DNA from: Sinosporangium album
Lineage (GTDB): Bacteria; Actinomycetota; Actinomycetes; Streptosporangiales; Streptosporangiaceae
Assembly (NCBI RefSeq): GCF_900100605.1
Contig: NZ_FNCN01000034.1
Span: 13,434-62,210 of the forward strand
Reading direction: 5' to 3'
Length of the DNA: 48,777 nt
A program made the position numbers and the translations under genes. The stretch's first letter is position 1. Every line of letters begins with the position of its first letter. The notes below the pieces were generated by a model. The model saw only the letters and a program-made list of their open reading frames with translations. It ran no database searches and was not told the DNA's origin. Shown piece after piece: positions 34,315-42,863 of the stretch.

Positions 34315-35235
34315 TCACCAGCCGGTGCGGTGGCGGATCAGCGCGCTCGCGGCCCGGGCGGCCCGCGCCTGATACGGGCGCAGGTGGGGGACGTTCGGCG
34401 GTGCGGGATAGGGGGCGGAACGGATGAGGTAGCCACCCAGAGCGACGATGTTCGCGGTGACAAGGTCGGCGTCGGCGTCGGCCAGCGGCCCGGCGAGCAC
34501 GTTCTCGGCGGTGGCCGCGGTGTGTCCGGCCATGACCAGATGGGGAGCGAGGGAGTAGGTGTCGCGCCAGGGGAACCCACACCGGGCCTGGGCCCAGTCG
34601 ACGACCACGACGGCACCGTTGTCCCTGATCAGGAGGTTGTCGGGGCGGATGTCGTTGTGAACGAGCGCCTTTCCGCTGGCGGCGCGCTCGGCCCACCGGT
34701 CTTCGAGGTCGGCGAGCGCAGCCAGGTGCGGGATAGCCCAGGCCTGTTCGGTGCCGTCGAGGTCGGCCTCGGTGAGGCTACGCCAACCGGATGGAACTGC
34801 GACCGGTGCGGCGTCCAGGGGGGACGGGTCGAGGCTGGCGGACATCGCGCTGATCGCCGCGGCGACGGCCGGGATATCCGGCGAGCTGGGCGACAGGTCG
34901 GGGTGGCGCCCTTCGACGTCCGCTATGGCCATCGCGGTCCAGCCGTCGAGGTGGCCGGCCCAGATCAGATCGGGACGGAACCCCTGGCGAGGAAGCCGCT
35001 CGATGGTGGAGGCCTCGCGATCGTAGGCGTCCGCGAGGGGATGGTCGGCGGGGATGGCTTTGAGGAACAGGCGCCGCCCCGAGGCGGTGTGGAGGATGCG
35101 CAGCGCTGCGCCGGGCGTGAACCCGCCGTCCTGGCTGTCGGCCTCCACCGCCTCGGCGTCCGCATCGAGGAGGCGGGCGGCGTGGGTGCGGAGCCCGGTG
35201 GGAAGTTCGGACCAGGTTGGGCGCAGCGCTGGCAT
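34315..35235 (-). CDS. Aminoglycoside-phosphotransferase-like kinase
   Basis: 306 residues of the APH/choline-kinase fold. The catalytic loop VHNDIRPDNLLI (HxDxxxxN) and the Mg-binding Asp in VVVVDWAQA are intact, with a GxxGxxxx-poor P-loop region AALRILHTASGRRLFLKAIP supplying the Lys. The substrate is unknown. Last gene of a three-gene minus-strand operon with the ThiF-like and MoaD-like genes (12-base gap), which argues for a small-molecule or peptide-modification role rather than antibiotic resistance. Confidence 0.8.
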   Translation of the reverse strand: MPALRPTWSELPTGLRTHAARLLDADAEAVEADSQDGGFTPGAALRILHTASGRRLFLKAIPADHPLADAYDREASTIERLPRQGFRPDLIWAGHLDGWTAMAIADVEGRHPDLSPSSPDIPAVAAAISAMSASLDPSPLDAAPVAVPSGWRSLTEADLDGTEQAWAIPHLAALADLEDRWAERAASGKALVHNDIRPDNLLIRDNGAVVVVDWAQARCGFPWRDTYSLAPHLVMAGHTAATAENVLAGPLADADADLVTANIVALGGYLIRSAPYPAPPNVPHLRPYQARAARAASALIRHRTGW

Positions 35236-35247
35236 CAGGTCTCGCTT

Positions 35248-35991
35248 CTAGGCAGGTGAGCAGGGGCAGTCCGGGCGGGCGGTCGCGGGCACGAACATCG
35301 TGTCGCCGGGGAACCCGCTGAACGTGAGGTAGCCGTCGGTGTTGAGACGGCCGGTTCCGAGAATCAGCTTGATCGTCTCCATCGCGCCCCAGCAGCCCGC
35401 GAGCCCCGTCACGCAGCCTACGACGGGGACCGGCCCGCCGTGGCCCATCGGAAGATCTGCGAAGACGCACCGGAAGCACGCGGTTGCGCCGGGGATGTAG
35501 GTGAATAGGTGGCCGTAGGCGTACTGCGCGGAGGCGTGGACCATCGGCTGGCCCGACCGGCCGCAGTAGTCGCTGACGAGCTGCCGTCCCGGAACCGAGT
35601 CACCGCCCTCGATGACGACGTCGAACCCGGCGAGCAGGTCGTCGATGTTGTGCTCGCCGATCCAGACGCCGAACCGTTCGATCGTGATGTCGGGGTTCAG
35701 CGCCTCGAGGCGGACGGCTGCGGCCTCGGCCTTATTGCGGCCGATCGCCGCGGTGTCGTAGAGGATCTGCCGGTTGAGATTCGACAGCTCCACCTGATCG
35801 TGGTCGATGATCCGCAGCGAGCCGACACCCGCGGCCGCCAGGTAGTACAGCAGCGTCGATTTCACGCCGCCCGCACCGATCGACACCACCGATGCCCCGG
35901 CCAGCTTCTCCTGGCCGCCGGTGCCGATCTGGGGCATCGCCTCCTGGCGGCTGTAGCGGGTGTCGGCCCAGACGGCGGTCTCAGCCGTCAC
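35248..35991 (-). CDS. ThiF/MoeB-type E1-like adenylyltransferase
   Basis: 247 residues. The nucleotide loop SIGAGGVKSTLLYYLAAAG, the acidic RIIDHDQVELSNLNRQILYD and Lys in GRNKAEA form a complete E1 ATP site. The zinc ligands are present as CFRC and the terminal DCPCS; a candidate catalytic cysteine lies in VVGCVTGLAGCWG. It should adenylate the C-terminus of a ubiquitin-like carrier. The GTG 35991 start lies 11 bases inside the upstream MoaD-like gene, so both are co-translated. Stand-alone from thi or moa genes. Confidence 0.85.
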   Translation of the reverse strand: MTAETAVWADTRYSRQEAMPQIGTGGQEKLAGASVVSIGAGGVKSTLLYYLAAAGVGSLRIIDHDQVELSNLNRQILYDTAAIGRNKAEAAAVRLEALNPDITIERFGVWIGEHNIDDLLAGFDVVIEGGDSVPGRQLVSDYCGRSGQPMVHASAQYAYGHLFTYIPGATACFRCVFADLPMGHGGPVPVVGCVTGLAGCWGAMETIKLILGTGRLNTDGYLTFSGFPGDTMFVPATARPDCPCSPA

Positions 35992-36262
35992 AGGGCAGCA
36001 CCGCCAGCAGGGTCGCCGGCCGGTAGGTGTTCAGCGTCCCGCCGTGCTCGATCGGCGTGCCGTCCTGGAGGATGCGGGTCGTGGCACGCAGCCCCCCGTC
36101 CGGCCGCCGCCACAGCACCCGGTGGATGCTCGGCCCATCCCTGCCCATCGCCTCTTCGACGGCGGCCACCAGCGTGGCCGGGAGCACTGTCCCGGTCAGC
36201 GGGACGTCGACCTCCGCCAGGCCGGATGCCGCTTCGGGATATCCCCGCAAGATCACCTTCAT
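35981..36262 (-). CDS. MoaD/ThiS-like (ubiquitin-like) small protein
   Basis: 93 residues with GGGAG before ATG 36262. It opens MKVILRGYPEA and ends in a hydrophobic strand ATLLAVLPCDG. The size, beta-grasp pattern and overlap with a ThiF gene suggest a sulfur-carrier or modifier protein. The C-terminus is ...CDG rather than the classic GG, with a single terminal Gly for adenylation. No JAMM peptidase or E2-like gene is nearby. Confidence 0.6.
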   Translation of the reverse strand: MKVILRGYPEAASGLAEVDVPLTGTVLPATLVAAVEEAMGRDGPSIHRVLWRRPDGGLRATTRILQDGTPIEHGGTLNTYRPATLLAVLPCDG

Positions 36263-36347
36263 GTACGGCTCCCAAGGGTCATGGCCCCTTCGATCCGGGG
36301 GCCCTTGCGTCTTCACCTTCGCCGCGATCCTGCCGCAGTGGCGACCG

Positions 36348-36385
36348 GTTTACGAGGTGAGTAAACGGTTTGCGGGTCACGCAAA
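36348..36385. promoter_or_regulatory. Two adjacent inverted repeats in the divergent ubl/XRE promoter region
   Basis: GTTTAC (36348-36353) with GTAAAC (36361-36366), and TTTGCG (36369-36374) with CGCAAA (36380-36385). They lie in the 184-base gap between the MoaD-like gene and the XRE regulator and could be operator sites for the latter. Confidence 0.5.
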
Positions 36386-36446
36386 TCGTGGGAGCTATCT
36401 GTCCTGTCGGGGTTACGATGAGTTTCCCGTCTGCCCGGAGATGACT

Positions 36447-37739
36447 ATGCGTCCCGGAGAGATCGTGCGCCTTGCCCGCCAGGCGAAACACTGGAGGCTG
36501 AAGGACTTGGGAGACAGGTGCGGCTACTCCGCCGCCCAGATCTCCCGCCTCGAACGCGGCCTTGCCCCGCTCACCGACATCACCCTCCTGCATGCCCTCG
36601 CCGACATCCTCGACATCCCGCCCGCTCGTCTCGGGATCGCCCCAGCCCCGATCTTGGCGGAGCGCCCCCTGCCTGGCGACGTTCTCCGTAGTGTGGAGGC
36701 AGAGACCGATGGGGAGGACGACGACGTGCGCAGACGAGAACTCTTGCAGTCCGCAGGCATCTCCGTCCCGCTGGCTGTCCTCGCCCGCGTCGACGACGCG
36801 CTCGCGGTGATGAAGACCACGGCCGGCACCGCGGACCTCACTCACGTACGCCGGTCTCTCGATCTGGCCCGCGCCCAGTTCGCGGCCGGGCGGCTCGCCC
36901 CCATGATCGACGCAATCCCCGACCTCCTCGCCAACGCCCACACCGCCGCAGGCATCTCCCTGCGCCCCGTCACCAGGCAGGCGACGGTCTCCGGCAAAGA
37001 CCCCGTCGCGATCAGCATCCTCGCCGGCTGCTACGACCTGGCCTCCGAAGCCCTCCACAAGACCGGCCGCACCCAAGCGGCACGGCTCACCGCCGACCGC
37101 GCCACCACCTACGCCGCCCTCTCCGAAGATCCCGTCGCCGTCGCGATGGCCGCCCGGTCCCTCGCCGTCGTCCTCCGCCACGAAGGACGCGAAACATTCG
37201 CCGAGCAGGTCAGCTTGGACGCCGCGACCGCCCTGGAACATAGCAGCGTCCGCACCCCCGACGCGCTCAACACCCTCGCGCAGATCTACTGCACCAGCGC
37301 CTACTCCGCAGCATCGGCGGGCGATCGAACCCAGGCCATGACCCTGATCGGGGAGGCTCGCGCCGCCGCCCGCGCGGTGCCGACCGAGTTCAGCACCCCG
37401 AGCCGGTTCGTTGTCACCCCCGCCCAGGTCGACCTCTATCTCCTGGGCATCCACTGGGCTCTGGGCGAAACCGGCGCGGCCTTGCAGACGGGCCGCAACC
37501 TCAAGGCCGTTCAGTTCGCCACGGTCGAACGACGCGCCCGGCTATTCACGGATTTCGCTCGCGTGCTGTGGCAGGCCAAACGGCCGGAACCGACAGCCCG
37601 CGCGCTGCTCACCGCTCACCAGTACGCGCCCCCAGAGGTCAACCGGACCAGCATCACCGCGCTCGCCTGGCAGCTGGTCAGGCACCACCCGAGAGTCCGG
37701 GGGGTCGATAGGCTCTCCCTCATCCTCCGTCGTCCTTGA
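36447..37739 (+). CDS. XRE-family regulator with TPR-like C-terminal region
   Basis: 430 residues. HTH: WRLKDLGDRCGYSAAQISRL followed by ERGLAPLTD. The large helical remainder (SLDLARAQFAAGRL, HTAAGISLRPVTRQ, GCYDLASEALHKTGRT, ARSLAVVLRHEGRE) fits TPR repeats, as in many actinomycete regulators of secondary metabolism or peptide sensing. ATG 36447 was chosen, 6 bases after GGAG; ATG 36441 abuts it. Divergent from the Ubl/ThiF/kinase operon, so a likely controller. Confidence 0.82.
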   Translation: MRPGEIVRLARQAKHWRLKDLGDRCGYSAAQISRLERGLAPLTDITLLHALADILDIPPARLGIAPAPILAERPLPGDVLRSVEAETDGEDDDVRRRELLQSAGISVPLAVLARVDDALAVMKTTAGTADLTHVRRSLDLARAQFAAGRLAPMIDAIPDLLANAHTAAGISLRPVTRQATVSGKDPVAISILAGCYDLASEALHKTGRTQAARLTADRATTYAALSEDPVAVAMAARSLAVVLRHEGRETFAEQVSLDAATALEHSSVRTPDALNTLAQIYCTSAYSAASAGDRTQAMTLIGEARAAARAVPTEFSTPSRFVVTPAQVDLYLLGIHWALGETGAALQTGRNLKAVQFATVERRARLFTDFARVLWQAKRPEPTARALLTAHQYAPPEVNRTSITALAWQLVRHHPRVRGVDRLSLILRRP

Positions 37740-37742
37740 GGC

Positions 37743-37767
37743 GCAAGTTCTGTGACACAGAACTTGC
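37743..37767. repeat. Perfect 25-bp palindrome after the XRE gene
   Basis: GCAAGTTCTGTG (37743-37754), a central A, and CACAGAACTTGC (37756-37767). It begins 4 bases after the XRE stop. With a 1-base centre it would fold poorly as a terminator loop, so a protein-binding site or an element end is as likely. The remaining 37768-37880 contains a second TGTCACA and no gene. Confidence 0.85.
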
Positions 37768-37880
37768 ATTACCTGTCACACTGAGCCTCGTCTACCGGAA
37801 AGACGCCCAGCTCGCCGACCGGCGAGCCGGACCCGGCTCGGCAACGTTATGTGTCGCATCGGCGCGGGAGGGCCCCCAGC

Positions 37881-38138
37881 GTGTCGATCCACGAGTTCCC
37901 GACGCCGGCCGTCGACGGCAGCCAGAGCGTCGAGGCCGCCGTCGACCACTACCTCGACTCCGTCCATACAAAGACCACCCGCGCTAGATACGCCAACACG
38001 CTCGTCCGCCTCACCGCGCTCGCCGGCGACCGGCCCGCCGCCACGCTCACGCCCGAGGACTACGCCGCGGTGATGGACAAGTGGAACAGCGCGGCCTCCG
38101 CGACCTGGAACCGGCACCTGTCCGCGCTGACCTCGTCC
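37881..38138 (+). pseudogene. Tyrosine-recombinase (integrase) N-terminal fragment
   Basis: 86 codons from GTG 37881 (GGAGGG upstream). VEAAVDHYLDSVHTKTTRAR, then NTLVRLTALAGDRP and ASATWNRHLSALTS are the SAM-like core-binding domain of phage-type integrases. The catalytic domain with R...HxxR...Y is missing; homology stops at about 38138. Confidence 0.65.
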
Positions 38139-38139
38139 G

Positions 38140-38229
38140 GCCGGGTCCAGCTTCCTGGAGGCGGCGGTGTGGAGCGCGGGCATCGCCCTGGTCAGTTATC
38201 TGTGGGCACGCAGGCTCTACAACTGGTGA
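38140..38229 (+). pseudogene. C-terminal tail of an ABC-2 type permease
   Basis: In the frame ending at TGA 38227-38229 the sequence reads FLEAAVWSAGIALVSYLWAR then RLYNW, the last TM helix and end of ABC-2 permeases of antibiotic exporters. It follows the integrase fragment directly, marking a recombination junction. Confidence 0.5.
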
Positions 38230-38256
38230 GGGTAGACGTGTGACCGGCCGCCCGCC

Positions 38257-39465
38257 TCACCAGCGCACGGGTACCTCCTCGAACCCGCCGACGATGAGCC
38301 CTTCGCGGAGGACCAGCCGGTCGGCCGGTACGGCGAGTGCCAGCGTGGGCAGGCGGCGCAGCAGCACGGAGAGCACGACCTGCAGCTCGGTGCGGGCCAG
38401 CGCCTGCCCGAGGCAGGCGTGAGGGCCGATCCCGAAGGCCAGGTGGGCGTTGGGCGAGCGGCGCAGGTCCATGGTGTCGGCGTGGCCGAAGGCGTGCGCG
38501 TCGCGGTTGGCGGCAGCCGTACTGCACAGAACGGTGGTGCCCGCGGGGAGCTTCCGCCCGGCGACCTCCACGTCCTCCGACAGGTAGCGGGGCATGCCGA
38601 CCCCGGGGTCGGCGTCGAAACGCAGTGCTTCTTCCACCGCGCCGTCCACGAGTGACGGGTCGTCGAGCAGCGCCTGCCAGCGGGCCCGATCGTGCAGCAG
38701 CATCGCGACCATCTTGCCGATCATGTTGCTGGTCGTCTCGTGCCCCGCCACCAGCAGGCCCTGTCCGGTGATTACGGCCTCCGCCTCGGTCAGCCGCCCG
38801 TCGTCGGCGTCGGCGACGGCGATGAGCTCGCTCAGCAGGTCCTCACCCGGGTTCGCGCGTTTGGCGCGGACATGCTCGGCGAAGTAGGCCGCGAACTCGG
38901 CCTGGGCCGCGTCGATCTCGGCCTGCGAGTACAAGGTCATGTTGAGCAGGGTGTCCGACCAGTAGGCGAAGCGGTCGCGGTCGGAGTCCGGCACGCCGAG
39001 GAGGTCGCAGATCACCCACACCGGCAGCGGGAAGCCCACATCGCCCAGCAGATCGCGGGGTGGCCCCGCCGCCAGCATGGTGTCGACGAGATGCTCGGCC
39101 ATGGCCTCGACGCGCGGACGCATCGCCGCGATCCGGCGGGCTGTGAACGACCTGGCCACCAGGCGCCGCCACCGCTGGTGCCCCTCACCGGCATCGATGT
39201 CCTTGACCGCCATGTCGCTGCCGAAGACGCCGCCGGACTCGTTGCTGGTGATCCGTGCCGCGTCGGCGGCGTCCAGCCGCCGAGTGAACCGGGGATCGGA
39301 CAAAACCTGTCGCACATCCTCGTAACGGGTCAGCAGGAGTGCCTGGTCGCCGCTCACCAGCCGGATCGGGGCCACCGGGCACGCGTCGTACAGCTCGTCC
39401 CACTCGGCTGGCGCCTCCAGTGGCGTGGCCCTGCGGAACGGGTAATTTCGGACAACGTCGTTCAC
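38257..39465 (-). CDS. Cytochrome P450 (CYP105/107-like, class I bacterial)
   Basis: 402 residues. I-helix AGHETTS, ExxR as EEALR, heme-binding FGIGPHACLG with the thiolate Cys, and the K-K' region are all complete. Soluble, so it would need separate ferredoxin and reductase; none is adjacent. GTG 39465 with GGAGGT upstream. Substrate unknown; possibly xenobiotic or secondary metabolism. Confidence 0.92.
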   Translation of the reverse strand: MNDVVRNYPFRRATPLEAPAEWDELYDACPVAPIRLVSGDQALLLTRYEDVRQVLSDPRFTRRLDAADAARITSNESGGVFGSDMAVKDIDAGEGHQRWRRLVARSFTARRIAAMRPRVEAMAEHLVDTMLAAGPPRDLLGDVGFPLPVWVICDLLGVPDSDRDRFAYWSDTLLNMTLYSQAEIDAAQAEFAAYFAEHVRAKRANPGEDLLSELIAVADADDGRLTEAEAVITGQGLLVAGHETTSNMIGKMVAMLLHDRARWQALLDDPSLVDGAVEEALRFDADPGVGMPRYLSEDVEVAGRKLPAGTTVLCSTAAANRDAHAFGHADTMDLRRSPNAHLAFGIGPHACLGQALARTELQVVLSVLLRRLPTLALAVPADRLVLREGLIVGGFEEVPVRW

Positions 39466-39689
39466 CGTACCTCCTGCGCGTTGGGAAAGCGGGGAAAGCG
39501 GACCCTGTCGATATCCCTCATCTCAGTCGAACCACGCACACATCCATCCCCCCATCCCGGCAACCTCACGCTCCCGGGAACACGGTCGGGTCGCGGGCCC
39601 CTTGATCAATGTGGTCATTTCCGTCGGGGGCGGCGGAAGCGTGAGATGGCGAAGGCTCGCCCTGCGGGGTGGAAGTGGGGCGATGGTGC

Positions 39690-39941
39690 GGGCGTGGCCG
39701 GGCGCTCGCCGTACCGGACCTGCCGACCACGGTCATGACGCGCACGCTGGCGGGCCTGGTCGCCGACTCGACGCTCGGCGAGGGGACCAACCCCCGGGCG
39801 GGCCGCCGCGTCCTGGCCGTCGGCGCGATGTTCACTGGTGCGCTGCTGGGGACGCTGCTGCTGCGGTCGTACGGCCTGGCCTGGCCCCTGCTGGCCTCCA
39901 CCGTCGTGGTGTCGGCCGTCGCGATCGGCTATCGCGAGTGA
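39690..39941 (+). pseudogene. DUF1275 (YoaK-like) membrane protein remnant
   Basis: LAVPDLPTTVMTRTLAGLVA, then FTGALLGTLLLRSYGLAWP correspond to the C-terminal third of DUF1275 proteins (VPDLTTTVLTxTLTGLAAD...). The N-terminal membrane helices are absent upstream (39466-39689 has no matching frame). An ordinary start codon is lacking at the homology boundary. Confidence 0.55.
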
Positions 39942-39997
39942 CACACGCCGTACGGCGCCGCCCCGCAGTGCCGGGGCGGCGCCGTACGGCCTGTCGT

Positions 39998-40579
39998 TCA
40001 GCCCGCGCGTGCTCTCCCGGCGCGCCACTCGTGTTCGAGGATCGAGTGGACGATGGAGTCCCGCCACTTGTCCTTGATGCGGAGGTGGTCGCGGATGCGG
40101 CCTTCTTCGATCATGCCCACCTTCTCCATCAGGCGCCCCGATACGTGGTTGTGCGGGCTGCGGGCGGCCCAGACGCGATGCAGCCCGAGCTCGTCGAAGC
40201 CGAGCCGGAGCAGCAGCGCCACGACCTCGGTGCCGAGCCCCTGCCCCCACTGGTCGGCGCGGAGCGCGAACCCGATCTGCCCGCTGTTCTGCCCGGGATG
40301 CTGGGTGTCGACGGCGAGTCGTGCGAACGCCACGACGTCTCCCACGACGTCTCCGGGAAGCCGCACCGCCGCGAGGGAGTACTCGGTCCGGGGACGGACC
40401 CTCGCCGCCGCCGTCACGGCGGCGAGGGTGGCCGTCACCTGCGCCCGGTCACGCGGCTCGAAACTCAGGTGGGCGGTGACCCGCGGGTCACCGTAGATCG
40501 CGAGTACGGCGTCCGCGTCCTCAGGGTTGGCGAATTCGCGTAGGCCGACGGTTCCGGAAGTGAGTGTGACCGGATACAT
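39998..40579 (-). CDS. GNAT-family N-acetyltransferase (RimJ/RimL type)
   Basis: 193 residues. Acetyl-CoA loop region DQWGQGLGTEVVALLLRLGF, C-terminal HRVWAARSPHNHVSGRLMEK and VGMIEEG are typical of RimJ/RimL-like GNATs acting on amino termini or small amines. Ten bases after the XRE-family gene, read in the same direction, so possibly co-transcribed. Confidence 0.87.
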   Translation of the reverse strand: MYPVTLTSGTVGLREFANPEDADAVLAIYGDPRVTAHLSFEPRDRAQVTATLAAVTAAARVRPRTEYSLAAVRLPGDVVGDVVAFARLAVDTQHPGQNSGQIGFALRADQWGQGLGTEVVALLLRLGFDELGLHRVWAARSPHNHVSGRLMEKVGMIEEGRIRDHLRIKDKWRDSIVHSILEHEWRAGRARAG

Positions 40580-40588
40580 GAAGTGAGA

Positions 40589-42076
40589 CTAGCGAGGGCG
40601 TGGCAGCGTCAATCCGGCGGGAGCCCGTCCGTAGTACTCGATCTCCCGCTGCAGGTCGGCGGCGGCGGGGGTGTTGCGGTAGCGCGGCAGCCGCAGCGCG
40701 GTGTGGATTCTGCCGACGCTGGCCACGATGCCGCCGATCCGCTGCTGGGGCGGCAGGTCGAGGACGGGCCGCAGTGCTTCGGCCGCGCCTTCGAACTCGC
40801 CGAGGTTGAGCCGGGCGAGCGACTGGTTGGTGCGGGCTCCCGCCTCGTCGCTGAACGACCGCTCCGACGGGTCGGCCACGGCGTAGGCGTTGATCGCCTC
40901 GGTGGCGATGTGCTCGGTCCGCGCCTCGGAGCCGGGCAGCCACACGTGGGCGTCGGCGGCGTAGTAGAGCTGGCGCGGCCGGGAGAAGGTCATGATCCCG
41001 CCGAGGGCGTCGAGTTCGTCGGCCTGGACGTGGTCGCGCGCCTCCGTGGCCCGGTCGATGGCGGCGAGCGTCTTGGTCTCGTCGCCGAGGACGGCCCACA
41101 CGCGCGCCTCCTGGGCCGGCAGCCACACCGAGGAGGTGCCTCTGCCGCGGGCGGCGTAGGCGGCCCCGTGCTGGGCGTAGCGGGCCGCCTCGTTGGGCCA
41201 CCCGGCCCAGTACGCGATCAACGACTGCAATCCCCGGGTCCACACGCGTAGCCCGTCGTGGCCGGCGTTCTCGGCGCAGATGAACGCCGTGCGGGCCTGC
41301 GTCATGGCCGAACGCGGGTCGCCGAGGTCGTGGCTCGCCTTGGCGAGGATCCCGCAGACCACCCCCGCGAGGAGGTACATCTCAGCGGTCTCGGACGGCC
41401 GCTGACGGCCTTCCAGCAGCCGGAAGGCCACCTCCTGCACGTCGATCAAGTCTCCCAGCAGGCTGGGAAGAGGCTGCTGCTGGTAAGCCGTCGCCAGGCG
41501 ACCCACCTCATCGCGCAGCTGGTCCAGCGTCTCCGGCCCGATATTGCTGCCTTCGACCATGACGGCGAACCGCATTGCCCTGCGGGCGGCCATTTCCACC
41601 TCGTTTTCTATGCTGACGGCCGCGGGCCACCCCCGCGGCCGGGCCGGCGGCGGCGCTGCCGCCTCGTCGGCCGAAACCGATACTGGTTCAGCAAAAGCCG
41701 CATTGCAGCGGATCAGAACCGCCCGCTCCTGCGGATCCATCCGGTCCAGAGCCTCGGGGTCCAACAAGCGCAGAGGCGTCGTCCCGTATATATCGGCCAA
41801 GGTGATGATCTGCGTGGCCTGCGGCGACCTCGAGCCCACCGCCGGGAACATCTCCAGCCGCGACAGCAACGGCTGGTCGATCACCGACGCCGGCGACTGG
41901 TGGTGGTATCTGTCGACCACCTCCGGCTGGCTGAGCCCATGCGCCATCCGGAAGGCCGCCAGCCTGGAACACCCGCACAGGTGCCGGATCTCCTCGGCGA
42001 TCTCCTCCGTGCTGCGGCCCTGCTGCGTCATCTGCATACGGAGACGGTTGACGTCCCGCTTGTTCCATCCGCTCAA
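40589..42076 (-). CDS. XRE-family regulator with TPR-like region
   Basis: 495 residues from a TTG start (42076). Residues about 20-100 hold an HTH region (EEIAEEIRHLCGCSRLAAFR, AHGLSQPEVVDRYHHQS), followed by a long TPR-type helical domain. Standard for the actinomycete family often paired with a divergent anti-sigma-like ATPase, as here (42290). ATG codons further in (MQMTQQG) are possible alternatives. A low-GC, promoter-like 213-base gap separates the two. Confidence 0.75.
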   Translation of the reverse strand: MSGWNKRDVNRLRMQMTQQGRSTEEIAEEIRHLCGCSRLAAFRMAHGLSQPEVVDRYHHQSPASVIDQPLLSRLEMFPAVGSRSPQATQIITLADIYGTTPLRLLDPEALDRMDPQERAVLIRCNAAFAEPVSVSADEAAAPPPARPRGWPAAVSIENEVEMAARRAMRFAVMVEGSNIGPETLDQLRDEVGRLATAYQQQPLPSLLGDLIDVQEVAFRLLEGRQRPSETAEMYLLAGVVCGILAKASHDLGDPRSAMTQARTAFICAENAGHDGLRVWTRGLQSLIAYWAGWPNEAARYAQHGAAYAARGRGTSSVWLPAQEARVWAVLGDETKTLAAIDRATEARDHVQADELDALGGIMTFSRPRQLYYAADAHVWLPGSEARTEHIATEAINAYAVADPSERSFSDEAGARTNQSLARLNLGEFEGAAEALRPVLDLPPQQRIGGIVASVGRIHTALRLPRYRNTPAAADLQREIEYYGRAPAGLTLPRPR

Positions 42077-42289
42077 GAGGCCCCTCTCATGAGGTTGCTG
42101 GTGGAAGGTTCACCCGCTGAAGCCCGGTCAGCAACCGGGCGTTCAGGGTCACACTCGTCTCGGCGGCATTCGAACCCCGAAATCCCCGACGAAAACGCAC
42201 CTCACAATCTGGACATCACCCATAGAAACCATGTTCTCAACCCGGGTGACCTTGAAGGGGTTAAAAGCGTTCACTAGCAGCACACTCTG

Positions 42290-42847
42290 ATGTCTACGAC
42301 AGGAGCAGCGATGCCCCCCGCTCCCGCTCCACCGGCCGCCCCATCGGCTTTCGCCGTACGGCAGTCGGCCCCCGGAAGGCCATACCGAGTGTCCGCGTGG
42401 TGCCTGCTCCCCCGCGACGCCCCGCGCCGCGCCCGCCGCCTCCTGCGCAGCCGGCTCATCGGCCTGTCCCCCGCCGTCGTCGACGACCTCGAACTGGTGC
42501 TCAGCGAGCTCGCCTCCAACGCCGTCACCCACGCCCCGGGACCGTACGAGCTACGCATCCTCTACGAGGACGGCCTCCCGATCCGGGTCGAGGTCGCCGA
42601 CTCGGGGAACAGCGCCCGCACCGTCGACCGGCTTCTCCACCGCCCCGGCGACGCCTTCGCCGCTGTCGACACGCTCGCCGACGGCGGGCGGGGGCTGCGC
42701 ATCGTCGCCGCCTGCACCGGCGGCTGGTGCGGGGCACGCCAGGTCCGGCTGTACGGCACCGGCAGGCTCGGCACGGGCGTCTGGTTCAGCCTGCCCACAC
42801 CGGGGATCGACACCCTCTCTCTGATCGCCTCGGCGGCGTCGGGATGA
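42290..42847 (+). CDS. Anti-sigma-type HATPase (RsbW-like) protein
   Basis: 185 residues. N box VLSELASNAVTHAPGPYELR and D box RVEVADSGN, then GGRGLRIVAACTGGW (G2) form the HATPase_c Ser/Thr kinase/anti-sigma fold. The N-terminal 30 residues are a Pro/Ala-rich tail. Partner of an upstream XRE regulator; probably phosphorylates or binds an anti-anti-sigma factor encoded elsewhere. Confidence 0.85.
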   Translation: MSTTGAAMPPAPAPPAAPSAFAVRQSAPGRPYRVSAWCLLPRDAPRRARRLLRSRLIGLSPAVVDDLELVLSELASNAVTHAPGPYELRILYEDGLPIRVEVADSGNSARTVDRLLHRPGDAFAAVDTLADGGRGLRIVAACTGGWCGARQVRLYGTGRLGTGVWFSLPTPGIDTLSLIASAASG

Positions 42848-42863
42848 ACCGCCCGATCGCCCC

